Shown: positions 35,950-47,045, counted from the first letter of the stretch. The stretch is 64,000 nt of DNA from Larus michahellis (GCF_964199755.1 NC_133918.1:2108001-2172000); one strand, 5' to 3'. Notes: generated by a model not told the origin, from the letters alone. Numbers and translations are program-made.

Positions 35950-36839
35950 AAATGCTGTGCCGTTTCCTTGCAGAGGTTCATGGAGCAGAGGAGCTGTGGT
36001 TACACCAACCGCTCTCCCACAGCGGGATTTTTTTGCAGCTGAAGCACCTGGGGAAACACCTCAGGCCAAGCACAGCGATGTCCCAAAGCCCAGCACCCAT
36101 CCAGCCATCCCTGATGGACAGATTTGCTCCGACAGCTGCGCAAGGAGGGACGGATGAGAGTCACAGCAGCCCCCGGCTGTGAACCCCAGCCCTGTCCCTG
36201 CCCCATGCCCACAGGAGGGTGATCCATCCCAGGGCTGGCATGGGGAGGGGGCGGCTGGAAGAGGTGGGGGATTGGGGCCAGGGGGTGCTGAGTGCCTGCT
36301 CCTCACTGCTGGAGTGGTGTGAACAACCTGGGACCAGGAGACTGAATAGGAAAAAAAAAAAAAAAAAAAAGAGAAGCCCAATGAGAAGAGAAACACTGCG
36401 GTTTCATGTTTTCCCAAAATAGAGGAAAAAAAAAAATAAATTTGTAGCAAAAATGATGACCCATAAAGATGGTTGTGCTGGAAATGACTGCGTTGGGTCC
36501 CTGGCAGTAGTATGCATGTGATAGGAAAGGATTGCCTCCTGTAATTTTAAGAACTTGCACTTAACCTCATTATTTCCCATGTGCCAGAGCAGGAGCGCGT
36601 CCCCCCTCCACAGCCCCCAGGCACACGGGGAACCCAGCGCTCACCCCTAAAGGACAAACAGGACCAATTTCTCTCTGCTCCTTGCAGAGAAGAGCAAAAC
36701 GCTCCTTCCAGCCCTGCAGCAAGCTTGGAATAGGGTTTCTGACCCTCTCGATTACCAGCTTTGAGCAGGGGGCAGCGCCAGCGTTTGTTACGAAGCTGCT
36801 CCGCGGGAGGCGATTGCCGCTCTGCCCCTCAGCCCCGTT

Positions 36840-37115
36840 ACCGATGGCTCTCCCCTCCGCCGAGCAAATCCATTTCTCCATCCTAATTAGGCTCCATCCA
36901 GGGCGCAGAGCCAGCAGCCCAAGGAGGAGAGGATGCTAATGAGCGCCAGCCCCGGGGGAGCGCCCGCCGCCCCCTTCCTGCGCCGCCCCAGCCCCCCGCG
37001 CTCCCAATGACAGGCCCAAGGTAACCCGCCCGTGGCTCCTAATTGGATTTGCTCATGCTAATTATGATCATTTTTGCCTCAATTAAGCCATTTGTTTCCC
37101 ACGCAACTCCCTTGT
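36840..37115. promoter_or_regulatory. Candidate conserved non-coding element
   Basis: Two homeobox-site-rich clusters flank a short GC-rich bridge: TCCATCCTAATTAGGCTCC and AGGATGCTAATGAGC on the left; TCCTAATTGGATTTGC, CATGCTAATTATGATCATTT and CTCAATTAAGCCATTTG on the right. The dense repetition of TAATTA/TAATTG cores is unusual for this window. It shows no coding potential. Enhancer function is inferred. Confidence 0.4.
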
Positions 37116-38819
37116 CATAGGTCTAGCACAGAGCCCTTTGCAGGCTCCGTATGGACCACATGCTTGGTCCACATGTCCCTGGGGACCCCAACCATCAGGG
37201 TCACCTTTGCTTACCCGCCCCCAGGCTCACTCAAGGGCCATGATTGTCTCTTCCCCCCCCCCCCCCAGCACTGCATTAACCCCTCACTTTCTCTCCCGCT
37301 CCCCATCTTCCTCTCTCACAGCACCTGGCCTTGCTCTTTGGTGGCCCTTATCCAGGAGTGGGACTGGCCCTGGTGTCACCCACAATGCCACCAATGGACC
37401 CTGGGGCTGGAGAAGGTGCAGATCCGGGGCCTGGAGCCTGTGTGGTTCCCACCATCCCAACCCCTCTGGTCTGCAGGAAGAGGCAGGGAAACATGGCCTG
37501 AAAGAGCAATGACTGGAGATTTCCAGGGTGGAGGAGGAAGGAGGGAACATGATCTTCAACAGAGTCCTCCGCCACAGCCCCAGCACCCCGCTTCTCACCA
37601 TGGCCACCCCTTCTGCCCGGCTCCTGGCACCCAGGGGAAGGGTAAGGGGGGAATCACACAAAGGCTGGGCTTGGGCAATGCACAACACTGTGCCCAAGCC
37701 TAGCAGATACTCAGCTGGGTACATCCCGCATCCCATCTTGGGCCTTTTCCCAGAACAGAGGATGCCAAGGAGGACTCAGAACATCTCCACCCGACCAGAG
37801 TTCAATACTGTGCTCCATCAGGCTGCTCCTCGCATTGTTCAGCCCCAAACAGAGCTGGGCTGCAGTCCCCCTGCGTGGCCCAGGGCACATCCCTGCGCTT
37901 CACCTCCCCGCACCGGGGGAAAACACAACCAGGAGAGGGAAGAACAGCGACGATGAAGAGGAAGGGAAGCGACGCTCAAGCACGCTTAGTGGGGTCTTGC
38001 CTTTTGGCAGAAGGACAGACTCTCCCATCCCTCCCACGCTCTGCTCTCAATCCCCACCTGGGTCCACCCAGCTGTAAAGAGGGGCCAAGTCCTCTAAAAG
38101 CATCAGGTTCTGTAACACCACATCCCGGTGACCGGGCTGGCTGCAGCACCACTGAACCGTCCCAAACATGTATTTCTGGGATGTACAAGCCGTATCCTAC
38201 TGCAACCAGATGAAGCCCATGAGCAAGCAGGTATTTGGGGCAGCTCACTCATGGCCCTGCAGCCCCCGTTACCCCCAGCAGCGGTGACAGCCATCAGGCC
38301 ACCAGCGGCCACTGCCACCTTCAGGCACCTCCCGGGCGATGGGTCGCCTCTCTCCGGGCTGAGCCTTCACACACGGGCAGCAGCGTGACCATCAGCTCCC
38401 TCCTTTTCACCCTGCCTCTCTGACAACGCGAACACGCGCCACCGACTTACTCAGGCTGGATTCAAGGTGATGACCTTGGGATAGAGCAGCTCTGCAGCTT
38501 GTTCTCACTCCACCAAGCCATTTACTTCCTCCATCTCCTCCTCCGAGGTCTCTTCTTCCTAAATCGGGGCTTAAGATCTGGGAAGCTTTGGGCATGCCCC
38601 TCATCGCAGGCAGCTGTGCACAGAATTCATTTGCAGGTGAGCTCAAAGAGCCAGATTTAGTGCTAGTTGCTTCCTCCCTACATTTTTAAGGCATAATCAC
38701 TCTGCAGCCTGGCACCCAGGCAACGAACAAAGCCTCCTCTTTATCTCCCCATCCAGTGCTACTACAGCTCAGGAGCACGCAGGAAAAGCCTGCACAGATT
38801 TCAGAAAAAAAGCCCTTAC

Positions 38820-39060
38820 CTAGCTACGTGCCACTAAAGGATGTTTTATTAATCTCTGCTTTGAAAACGCTGGCTGCAGACAATGGGAAGAGCTATCAAA
38901 CACAAACGAGGAGCAAGTGAATTAATGCAGAGCCCAATATAATAGCCAGGAGTTCCAATATCAGCTCCTTTAGCAATCTTCAGAAAAAAAAATCTTGCTA
39001 TTTATTCAGCAGTAACAAAACCAGTGCTATTGTGGTTGCAGATAACAGCAGGTAAGAGGC
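38820..39060. promoter_or_regulatory. Candidate conserved non-coding element
   Basis: AT-rich segment with ATGTTTTATTAATCTCTGC, CAAGTGAATTAATGCAGAG, CCCAATATAATAGCC and TTGCTATTTATTCAGC. No coding signal. It lies 1.6 kb beyond the 3' end of the seven-exon gene. Inferred from composition only. Confidence 0.27.
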
Positions 39061-40661
39061 ATACCTGCGTTTAAAGAGACACTGCCACGGGGAAGGACGT
39101 CGAGCAGCTTTATGACAACTTGAGCTTCACGACTCGGGGCTGTTCCGCACATTGATGGTGTGCCAATAACGGGTCTCACCTGGGAGAAAGATTGCTCTGC
39201 CTAATCCAAGAAGCAGAGGTACAAGGAGCCAGCCCCAGGTCTCCGGTCAGATCTTGGAAAGCCAGCTTTCCAGTGCCAGGGAGGGTTTTTAAGGGCTGCA
39301 GCTCAAGGAGAGGTGTCCTGACCCAGCCACCAGCCCAGAGTACAAGATTTTCTTCCTTTAAACGGTTCACTGCTGGCCAGAGCAGCCCTTCGCACAATCG
39401 CTGCAGCCCAGCAGGAAAAGCTGCACAGAGCACAATGTGCCCCAGAGCAGCTTTTAACAGAAGAAACAATCTTTAATTAGAAAGACATTAGCATCCCTGA
39501 TCACAGCAGGGGTCTGGGAGCAACGGCACCTCCATCCTTGTTACTGCCCTGCCTTTCAACTCCCTGGGATTTTTAATTCCCGCCCTTCCTTGCGGCTCAC
39601 ATGAATTGGGAAACACAAGAACAAAACCTCAGGGCATCTCAAGATCTCCCTCCCTTCAGAGCGCAGACATTACTGAGCTGGTCGGCAGCAGCGGCTGCCG
39701 CGCTCGGAGCGGAGCTGGCCTGGCCCGTCCGGGTTAAAGCTGCCCAAGAGCTCAGCTTGTTCAGCACAACACCCCTGCTGCAGGATGCCACGGTTATTTT
39801 TAACAGTTGGAGCGTTGTTAGTCCAAGCGAATACACTCACAAATGCAGCTCGAGGCAGACATCCATCAGACACAGCCTCCAGGCACGCCCCGAGCCAGGG
39901 ATCCAAACACCCGGAGCCGTTCCCATTTTTACACTCACATTTGGAGGAGCTACTGCTCTTTGCAGCTCCAGGTACTGTGACTTGGTCCAGGCAACAGATC
40001 AAGCGTTGCCCAATCTCAAGTCGCTCCAGAGCTCTGGATTGCATTCGGGCACTTTCTGATCCCAACCTGCCTTTTTCCAGACCCTGAATCACCCCTTTGC
40101 TCCGCTCTTGTACTGAACCAGGGTCCTCTGTAGGATCCACGTGGGGGAGAAGGCTCTATGCAGAAACACCCAGGTATAGAGAAGCCACAGAATAGACCGA
40201 AGACCTGCAAGTGCTCACTGAGCAACGTGGGCTCCACGTGAACTTGGTTGGTTTATCCCAAGGACAGAGACTTGCTACCTCCTGTATTTCTAGGGAGGTC
40301 ACACAATGGAAGGGGGTTCTGCTGAGGCACCTGTCCTGCACCTCTGCAGCCAACCAGCCCAGGGTCATCTGGGGGTTAGTCAGTGTGGCCATGCTCAGGT
40401 ACGGCCACACGGAAACCCTGCTCTACCCAGCCTGAGCCTGCAGCTCCACTCCCTGCACCCCTCTCCTTCCCATCACATATATCAGCGCTCCCAGACTCAT
40501 CACGCTCCCAGAAGCCATGAAGATCCTCTCCACAAGGAGGAAGAGAAGGTCTCACTGGCAGCCCCATACCTTGGGCTCCCAGCAGCAGTATGTCCATGCC
40601 ATCTGGTGCATGGGCAGGACCTGCCAGCTCTAGGTACTGACAGCCAATTGCATCCCGATCC

Positions 40662-41074
40662 ATGTGAAAAAATAGGGTAATTTTATTATAAAGCTCAAAA
40701 ATTATCAACATAGCATTTAACTGGACGTCTTACTCGAGGACACAGCCATCCTAGAGAATCAGGCACTTTGTAGCCACAGCACAGGCCCAGCTCCATGGGT
40801 CAGGGTTCCTGCTTGTCCTAGAAAACACAAGAGATTTTACCTGTAACACCGACCAGCCGTCATTGACCCCGGGGAGTGAGCTGCTGAGTACGACCCAACC
40901 CACCCCGCACCTCTCCTCACCCTCCACTTCCCTGCCAGCCAGGCAGCCGAGCACCAGCTTCTTGGGAACTGGGAGGGTATCCATCAGTGCTTTGGCGACA
41001 GATGGGTCTGGAGCAGTGAAGGGCCCCATGCAAATTTGCTAACGATGAAGACTCTCCCACAAATCCTCCCCGTT
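40662..41074 (-). other. Probable 3' UTR of the seven-exon gene
   Basis: This is the minus-strand sequence between the stop codon at 41075-41077 and about 20 nt past the AATAAA at 40682-40687. It contains an incidental 92-codon frame (40751-41029) starting MGPFTAPDPS that has no splice support linking it to the upstream exons. Confidence 0.6.
40682..40687 (-). terminator. Poly(A) signal AATAAA of the seven-exon gene
   Basis: Minus-strand AATAAA (context TATAATAAAATTACCC) about 390 nt after the stop codon. It is followed by a U-rich TATTTTTTCACATGG stretch suitable as a downstream element. It is the first canonical hexamer after the stop. Confidence 0.65.
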
Positions 41075-43574
41075 TTAAAGCACAAGATATCCGGGCCAGT
41101 GAGTCATGAAGGGCTCGCGGTGACCTGCTGGTGGTAGAGGCTCTGGTTCAGAGGTGGCTTCCCTGGGTACCAGCACAATGTATTCAAGTGACATTTGGTA
41201 CTCCTGTCGCTCCAGGGCGGTGATGCCCATGGCACTGTGCACACCCAGCATCATCTCAACAGCACACGGGGACTGGGGTTGTCTCTTTGCACAGGGAGAA
41301 GAACTAGAGCCCCTCCAACCCTTTCCTAGCTCACTTGGCAGCAGAGGGAATGGAGAGCTGTGCCACAAAGACTCAGAGCGTGGGGACGTCCTCCAAGGCT
41401 GAAACATCTCCGAGCACAGACAGCTTGCGACACCTCCCCTGCTCCGCGCTAAAGGAGGGTGGGTGGGATTGTGGCTCAGCACAGAGGAGTCCTTACCTCG
41501 TACTGTGACAAACTGCTGCTCTCATCGCAGTCTGCGTCAGCTTCCTGCTCACTGCCGTCCCCACTGCTCACACCAGCTTGTGGCTTCTGGGCATCATCAT
41601 CATCACCACCACTATCGATATCTGGAGCACCTTCCCCACTGCTGGACCCAGCTGGATCCTCTGGTCCCAACTCCGTGCTTGCAGCCAGCGGCTCTGGGGC
41701 ATCACTGACCCCAGCACGTTGTATGTCCTCCACCCGCAGGGACAGGGGCATGGTCAGGGCACAGCTCTGTGGAAGGGCAGCACAAACCCCATGAGAGATC
41801 TCATGAAATTCAGATTAGTCCAAGTAACCCCAGACACCTCTCCTTCTGTAGCCAAGGGAACAAGGACTGAAGTACATCCTTCCAGCCCAGTATTTGCAAA
41901 TCTACCCAGGACAGAGTGTGCAGCCCGCGTAGGGCAGGCCCACTCACCTGGAGATCTGAGGAGTCCTTCAGCATAATGGTCCCATCCTGTTCTTCAAACT
42001 CCAGGTCTGTCTCAGTGTCATTCTGGGACTGGTACTCCTCGCTATCTGTTTCCACCTCCAAGAACTATGGAGGAAAGAGGCAATCTGAGGAAGGACACAC
42101 CAGCCCCATTCCCAGGGGGAGCCACGGCCAAACAGCCAAGGGCGACGGAGCTGCTGCTTTGCAGGGACATCAACCAAAGGGAAACCTCAGTGCTATGGGA
42201 TGAGTAGGGCACCCGCCCCTTTCAGAAACCGATGAAGCGATGTTCAAGTGCTCTTTGGACGGCCTGCACCCCTCAAAAGAGCTACCACAAACCACCGCAG
42301 CCCTGCGCGGTGACACTCCCGGTCTAGCAGGGACACACAGGGGATGAACCCAATCATCCCCCAATTGCTCAGCCGAGGAACAAACCTGCTCAGCACGTCA
42401 TACCTCATACGTGGGGTCATCAGAATCATGCTCCGGCAGGTCCCTCTCCAGTACCACCAACAAGGACTCCTGCTCCTCCAGAGCTACGTCATCCCGCTTC
42501 CTCTTGTTCGCTTTCTTAGAGGGGCTGATCCCACCTTCTCGGATCTCTGCAGGGATGCGTAGGAGGCACAATCACTACACATACAGAATGAACACATACA
42601 TCTGTCTCCCACCTTTCTACCCAGCAGCAGAGTTTCAGACCTAAAGTATTTTGATTTCGGTTTTGCGTGCTTCTTAGCTGCAAAGCCTTCAGGTGTTCCA
42701 GGAGGCCACAGTTCTTACCCTTGGGCATGTTGCTGTGGCCCCATTCTGCTGGCAGGTAGCCCAGGATGTTCTGAATCCTGGTGGGGACAACGGAGAGGAG
42801 GAGGCGTGTTAGTCTCCCCCGGCGCTTCTTGGCAAATCGTCTAGGTCTGGCGGGAGACGGGGTGGGGTAGACTTTGCTGATAATGGTCTCCACAGGGACC
42901 ACGAATCCAATCCAGACTGATGCTTTCTGAAGGATCTTCATCTGCAGACAAGGGAGAGCTACATCAGGTCATGCAAGAACTTCCAGCTATCTCAGAGCCC
43001 TCAGTGGAAAACCTTAAACCCTGCTCTGTCCCAGCGTGGCGCTGAGATTGGGACCAGCTTCAGACAGGTAAGACAGGACCAGTGAGATTGTGCCTCGTCC
43101 CTAAGGGCCTCCCATCTCTCCTGGCCCAGAGAGGGAGAAACACAAACGCTGCAACAGGCTTTGGCAGAAGAGGAACGAGGCAAGATGGAACCAGGCAGAG
43201 GGCAAAAGCTGGGATGACGAGGGAAGCAGAGGGACAAAGCACAGGGCAGAGAGAAAAGACTGAAAGAAGAGAGAATACATGGCAGAGAAACCAAAGGAAC
43301 TGCCAGTATCAAGGTTTTATCACCCCATCCCCTTGGCCTCAGGCTCCTCCAGCAGCAGGAGCATCACCTACCAGGTACTTGACAAAACTCAGCTGGAGGA
43401 TCTGGCACAGGAACCTGCTGGAGAAGGAGCAGGGCTCATCGCAGGTAACCAGCCTCCCCTAGACAGAGAGAGAAAGGTCAGACATCCTCCACCCCAGCTC
43501 TGACAGTGCCCCCAGCAGGAACAACCCTGTGGTACCTCCTCTGAGCTGGTGCGTGGTCTCAGTTGCTGCTCCAT
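41075..43574 (-). CDS. Seven-exon gene for an unrecognised 362-aa basic/acidic protein
   Basis: Coding exons on the minus strand, in order: 43536-43574, 43372-43458, 42719-42941, 42404-42546, 41948-42064, 41497-41766, 41075-41284. All introns are GT-AG and the exons join without a stop into 362 residues, total 1089 nt. Exons 2 to 6 have clear pyrimidine tracts or CAG acceptors. Visible parts: a hydrophobic/amphipathic stretch (about 29-67), a basic amphipathic segment (RPRRFAKKRRGRLTR, 74-88) followed by a helix-like LLLSVVPTRIQNILGYLP, an NLS-like KKANKRKRDD (127-136), and an acidic Ser/Glu/Asp-rich region (about 136-293, with DDDD). Short repeats of the SxxYE type close three exons (DPTYE, LSQYE and similar). 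The last exon is less acidic and ends GYLVL. The arrangement suggests a nuclear or nuclear-envelope-associated protein, but that is inference. Two uncertainties: exon 7 could start at 41272 instead of 41284 (both in frame). The first exon is preceded by an acceptor-like TTTCTGTCTAG in open frame, so an earlier exon may exist. Family unknown; a vertebrate oogenesis-related-type protein is one untested idea. Confidence 0.82.
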
Positions 43575-45848
43575 GAAGCTCAAGAGCCCAGACTAGACAG
43601 AAAGCTGGCTTAGCCCAGCCTGCAGCCCTCGGGCTACTTGTAGCTACTGGCCCAGCTGCTCCTCATTGTGCTGACGAGCTGCTACCAGCTTCACTAATCA
43701 GTGGGGCAGCCCAGTGCCCTCCCACGGGGGTTCCCCTGGTTTCTGGTTTCCCCTGGACTCATCGCACTGGTCCTGGTGCCTTGCTTAAAGGCCGGTGGCT
43801 CTCAATTAGGGGATTATTTTCTCTCACTTTGGGGCGCCTGTCTCCTCCTGGGGGTTGTAGCTTGCCAAGACTGATTTGGGATATTCCCCCTCCCTCTGTG
43901 CTGATGCAAAGAGCTGAAGGCGGAGGGTGATGAGGTGCCAGATAAACCTGCAACCCTGAGCCCCCAGTGACGGGAGAAGCTGGACCCCAGGCGAGGGGAG
44001 GTCCCGCAGCATCCCTCCGGGTCTGCGCCCTCCCTTTGCTCCCACACTGGGGGGAACCTGGGGCTGGGATTTGTTCTAGTCAATAAAGATGAAAGGAAGG
44101 GAGTAAGCCTGATGCTTTGATCAGCAGTAGCCGTCAGTCCTGTGTGCACACGAACACACACACACGCACCCCTTCGTAAAACAGCCTTAGCTGGGCCCCC
44201 AGAAGCACCTTCCAGAAGCTGCTTCACAGCAGATCCTCTGCTCTGGGCACTCGCTGAGCTTTTAACTTCATGCAGACCGTACACCCGAAAGCTGTGCTGG
44301 GCACCGCTAGGACACCGCGGCTGCTGAGGCCCGTGTCCAGCTCAGCACCCATCCCGCCCCGTCTCTGCGCTTGGCCAAGCTGGGCACCACGACGTGCAGA
44401 CGGGCGGGAGTCACATCTCTGACCAGTTCAACTATTACGAGGGATTTGCCGCTGTTATTTCTACCAAGCAGGTGGATTTGGAGCAGGGAAAGGCATTTAA
44501 TGTTTGGCTGTCACTTCGCCCTGGTGCAAGGTAACAGACGCCCTGCTGCAGACGCCGGCAATACGGTGTGTGGGCATCGCCCCGGGGGTGAAGGGAACAG
44601 TGTCAGGATAACGGGGCACCCACCTCCCCGCTCCATCGAGCTGAACAGGGCATCGTGGCAGAGGTGACCCTGCAGAATGGGGACCTGTACCCAGCATCCG
44701 CAGATCCTGCTTGTACCCCTGCCACAGGCCACGCATTTGGGGGCAGACGCGACCCCCCCGCTCAGCGGAGCTGGGACGTGGCTGTTGATGATGCTCTGAG
44801 ATGGTCTCCTGGGCTTGTCCAGGCTCCCAACCCCCGTTTGTGGCAAAACAAGCCTGAAACCCACAGCAGAGCCTCTTTGGTTCCCGGTACAGGACAGAAC
44901 GTGGCACGTTACAGCCACCCCCAGCTGCCTCGCTGCGGGGACAGACCCTGCACCGCCCAGAAACGGCGCTGCTTTGCTCTCCGCGTCGTTTGCAGAGCAG
45001 GAGCCAAGATGAAGCAGCCGTTATCCACCTGTAGCGCAGGAGGCTTCCTTAGCCCAGGGGAGGGTGACAGGGCAACCCGTCCCCGCAGCTCTGCCCCTGC
45101 CCGGCCACGGAGGGGGAAAAGGCCAAGCAGCCTTTGGCTGAGGCTCCACTGGGAGAACGGTTTCATGCTCCCACCTGGAGGACGCACAACGCCTCCCCTC
45201 ACCGTGGCCTCATGCCTGGGGGCTGCCTGGGACCAGTCCCTGCCGCAGTCCCATCCCCAGCAGGGACGGGAGCGTGGGGATGTGGCAAGAAACAAGCCGG
45301 CACGCAGCCTTAGCGACAGCAGAGGTGGGAGGAGGGACTTGGGGGCCCCAGTGGTTGAAATTGTTGATTTCTCTGGGTAATTGCGTGGGCCAAGGCGGAG
45401 ATTTTCCTGATGGGAGTTTTGCTAGACAGAGCTGAAGTGTTTGTCTCCCGCTTTCAGCTGCGGCTGCCCCTTCTGCGCAGCTCCGCTTGGTGCCCACGGA
45501 CGGTGACTCATCCTGCACGGGCCACCGCTCGCTGCTCTCGCGCCCAGCTCCCTCCCACCCCGCGACCCGCAGCCCCGGCTCACACCGCTCATCCAGCTCG
45601 TCTTCTCCTCTGTTCCCCCCCCAACTTCTCTCTCGTGGGTGACGGGAGCCGGACGGTGGCCCTGCACGTGAGCAGGACCTCACAGAGCTTGGGGACAAGT
45701 GTCTGCTCGCCCGTCCCCCTCTGTCTGTCTCCCTTGTGCCCAGGCGGGTGACAAATCGCTGCTGGTCCGGAGGGAGCAGGTGCAGGGACCCGGCAGCCGT
45801 CGTCACCGTGCGTCACCGCGCGGAGAGCAATCAGGGCTGGCTGCAGAG
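43575..45848. other. Spacer between two divergent genes
   Basis: This 2.3-kb stretch separates the starts of the minus-strand seven-exon gene and the plus-strand C2CD4-like gene. A minus-strand TTTAAG box near 43784-43789 could serve as a weak TATA-like element for the former. A plus-strand AATAAA (44082-44087) has no assignable reading frame. A short CA-rich patch lies near 44152-44168. The 241-codon plus frame at 44655-45380 shows no family resemblance. Confidence 0.45.
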
Positions 45849-45892
45849 CATAAATACACAGCGCGGCTCCAGGGAGCCCCGTCGGTCCCACC
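45828..45892 (+). promoter_or_regulatory. Core promoter of the C2CD4-like gene
   Basis: A TATA-like CATAAATA (45849-45856) lies 37-44 bp before the start codon, so transcription would start around 45880 and leave a very short 5' UTR. A CAAT-like AGCAATCAG lies about 20 bp further upstream. The ATG has the favourable context CCACCATGC. Confidence 0.5.
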
Positions 45893-46720
45893 ATGCCGCT
45901 CTGGGAGGGGATGCTCTGTCCCCGTGTGCTCCAGGGCAAAAGCTCCAGGGACATCTTCCTCCACGTGGTGACTCCCGACCGCATCCCGCAGTTTACTATT
46001 CCCTCTCTGGACATCCATGACAAGCAGAGGCGCTCAGGCAAGGAGAAGGGGCAGCCGGAGGGGCTGGCCAGGAGGAGCATCTCGGACCCAGCAGTGGAGG
46101 ATGAGCACGGCGTGCCCGGCTCTAGCTCATCCTGCTCGAACGCCGGGCTCGCTGCCACTGCGCAGGCTATCCCAGACCCCACCGCTCGGGCAGCTCTGTC
46201 CCTGCCCCATCTCCCCATGGTCACCACCCCGTACGGCTTCGTCACCCTGGGGCAGAGCCCACAGGTCACCAGCGAAGAGGCGATGTTTTTTCACCCGGGC
46301 TCAGGTTACCCTCGAGGTCCTGCTGCTGAGATACGTCCCGGTTGGCAGGAGGAGCCAGGATGCCGCAGACGCCCCGGGATGGATGCTGCCAGGGGAGATG
46401 GCTGCTCCCAGACTGATGGAGGCCTGAGGAACCGCAAGCAGCTGAGTTCCCATGCCACCGGTGACAAGGACGGCGGAGGCAACCAGGCCTACAGGACTCC
46501 AGCGGGGCTTCCCCTACCCAGGAGATGTACCAGCCCCCTTGGAGACATCCGGATAACGGATGTTCTGGAAAGCAAAGAGGCAGAGAAGAGAGAAGAGAGG
46601 CTCCTTGGGGTGGGCTATCAGAGGAGCAGCTCCAGCCTGGAGCTCCCCGCTGGGACACCCAGGAAGAACTTGCTGCAGAGGATCCTCAGGAGGCACCTCG
46701 CCCACCCTCGGCAGCTCTAG
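45893..46720 (+). CDS. C2CD4-family-like protein lacking the C2 domain
   Basis: Single-exon frame of 275 residues. Two signatures of the C2 calcium-dependent domain-containing 4 (C2CD4) family are present in the family order. The first is VVTPDRIPQFTIPSLD (residues 25-40), matching the conserved N-terminal LTPDRIP-F-IP block. The second is LSLPHLP...YGFVTLGQSP...EEAMFFH (102-134), matching the SLP-YGF-L-ESPHTRRESLFH block. Members are usually about 350-420 residues and end in a C2 domain of roughly 110 residues. Here nothing C2-like follows: the C-terminal half is low-complexity and basic, ending LLQRILRRHL. No C2-like sequence is visible in other frames before the poly(A) signal. Known members are small, often nuclear, single-coding-exon genes, which fits. 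It may be a lineage-specific, C2-less relative or a degraded member with an open frame. Start chosen for its Kozak context and TATA spacing. Confidence 0.72.
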   Translation: MPLWEGMLCPRVLQGKSSRDIFLHVVTPDRIPQFTIPSLDIHDKQRRSGKEKGQPEGLARRSISDPAVEDEHGVPGSSSSCSNAGLAATAQAIPDPTARAALSLPHLPMVTTPYGFVTLGQSPQVTSEEAMFFHPGSGYPRGPAAEIRPGWQEEPGCRRRPGMDAARGDGCSQTDGGLRNRKQLSSHATGDKDGGGNQAYRTPAGLPLPRRCTSPLGDIRITDVLESKEAEKREERLLGVGYQRSSSSLELPAGTPRKNLLQRILRRHLAHPRQL

Positions 46721-47045
46721 CCCACGAATTTCACCCTCCACTGATCTTGCACAGCAGCTCTGAGAAACGGAGGTTCCCCAAAGACTTGGGAAAGAGAGAC
46801 TTGCAAATGCCTCAGCCCGCCAGGCTCCAACATGAGGGCGTCAGATGCGTCACCGCACCTGGAGGAAAAGCCTTGGAATGTCACTGCCCCTGGCTGGGAA
46901 ACCAGGCTGGGGCTTTGCCGGCGGCAGCAGGAGGTCCATGAGGCAGGGGGGGCGGCAGCTGCAGTGGTGAAGTTGTGTGGGGCAGGCTGGAGGGCTGCAG
47001 GTTTGTAACCGTACCGTGTCTGAATAAAAGCGAAAACATTTCAAT
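46721..47045 (+). other. 3' UTR of the C2CD4-like gene
   Basis: About 300 nt from the stop codon to just past the AATAAA at 47023-47028. No C2 domain can be read here in any frame. Confidence 0.6.
47023..47028 (+). terminator. Poly(A) signal AATAAA of the C2CD4-like gene
   Basis: GTCTGAATAAAAGCG, followed within 30-60 bp by a U-rich CCCTTTTCGCC and TTGTTTCTTGCCTG stretch, as expected for a downstream element. Confidence 0.65.

Larger units (their letters stand above)
35950..40661. other. Intergenic, no gene seen
   Basis: No exon could be supported in about 4.7 kb. It holds an A20 run at about 36351-36370, a C15 run at about 37253-37267, and AT-rich islands at 36840-37115 and 38820-39060. 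GC content falls toward 38.5-40.6 kb, next to the minus-strand gene that ends at about 40.66 kb. The frame at 37074-37703 (+, 209 codons) is Pro/His-rich and unrecognised. Confidence 0.5.

Noticed and set aside
38400..38650. Basic KKRPRRRRWRK peptide on the minus strand, considered as a diverged exon copy of the seven-exon gene
   Set aside because: A stop follows immediately and no splice sites frame it; resemblance is only composition.
40376..40711. Minus-strand frame containing MDRDAIGCQYLELAGPAH with a donor-like GTATGG, considered as an extra exon of the seven-exon gene
   Set aside because: It lies across and beyond the poly(A) signal and has no acceptor upstream.
40751..41029. 92-codon minus frame starting MGPFTAPDPS
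   Set aside because: Lies wholly in the 3' UTR after an in-frame stop, with no convincing acceptor.
44655..45380. 241-codon plus-strand frame between the two genes
   Set aside because: No family resemblance, Pro/Arg/Ser-rich, competing frames on both strands, no splice or poly(A) support.
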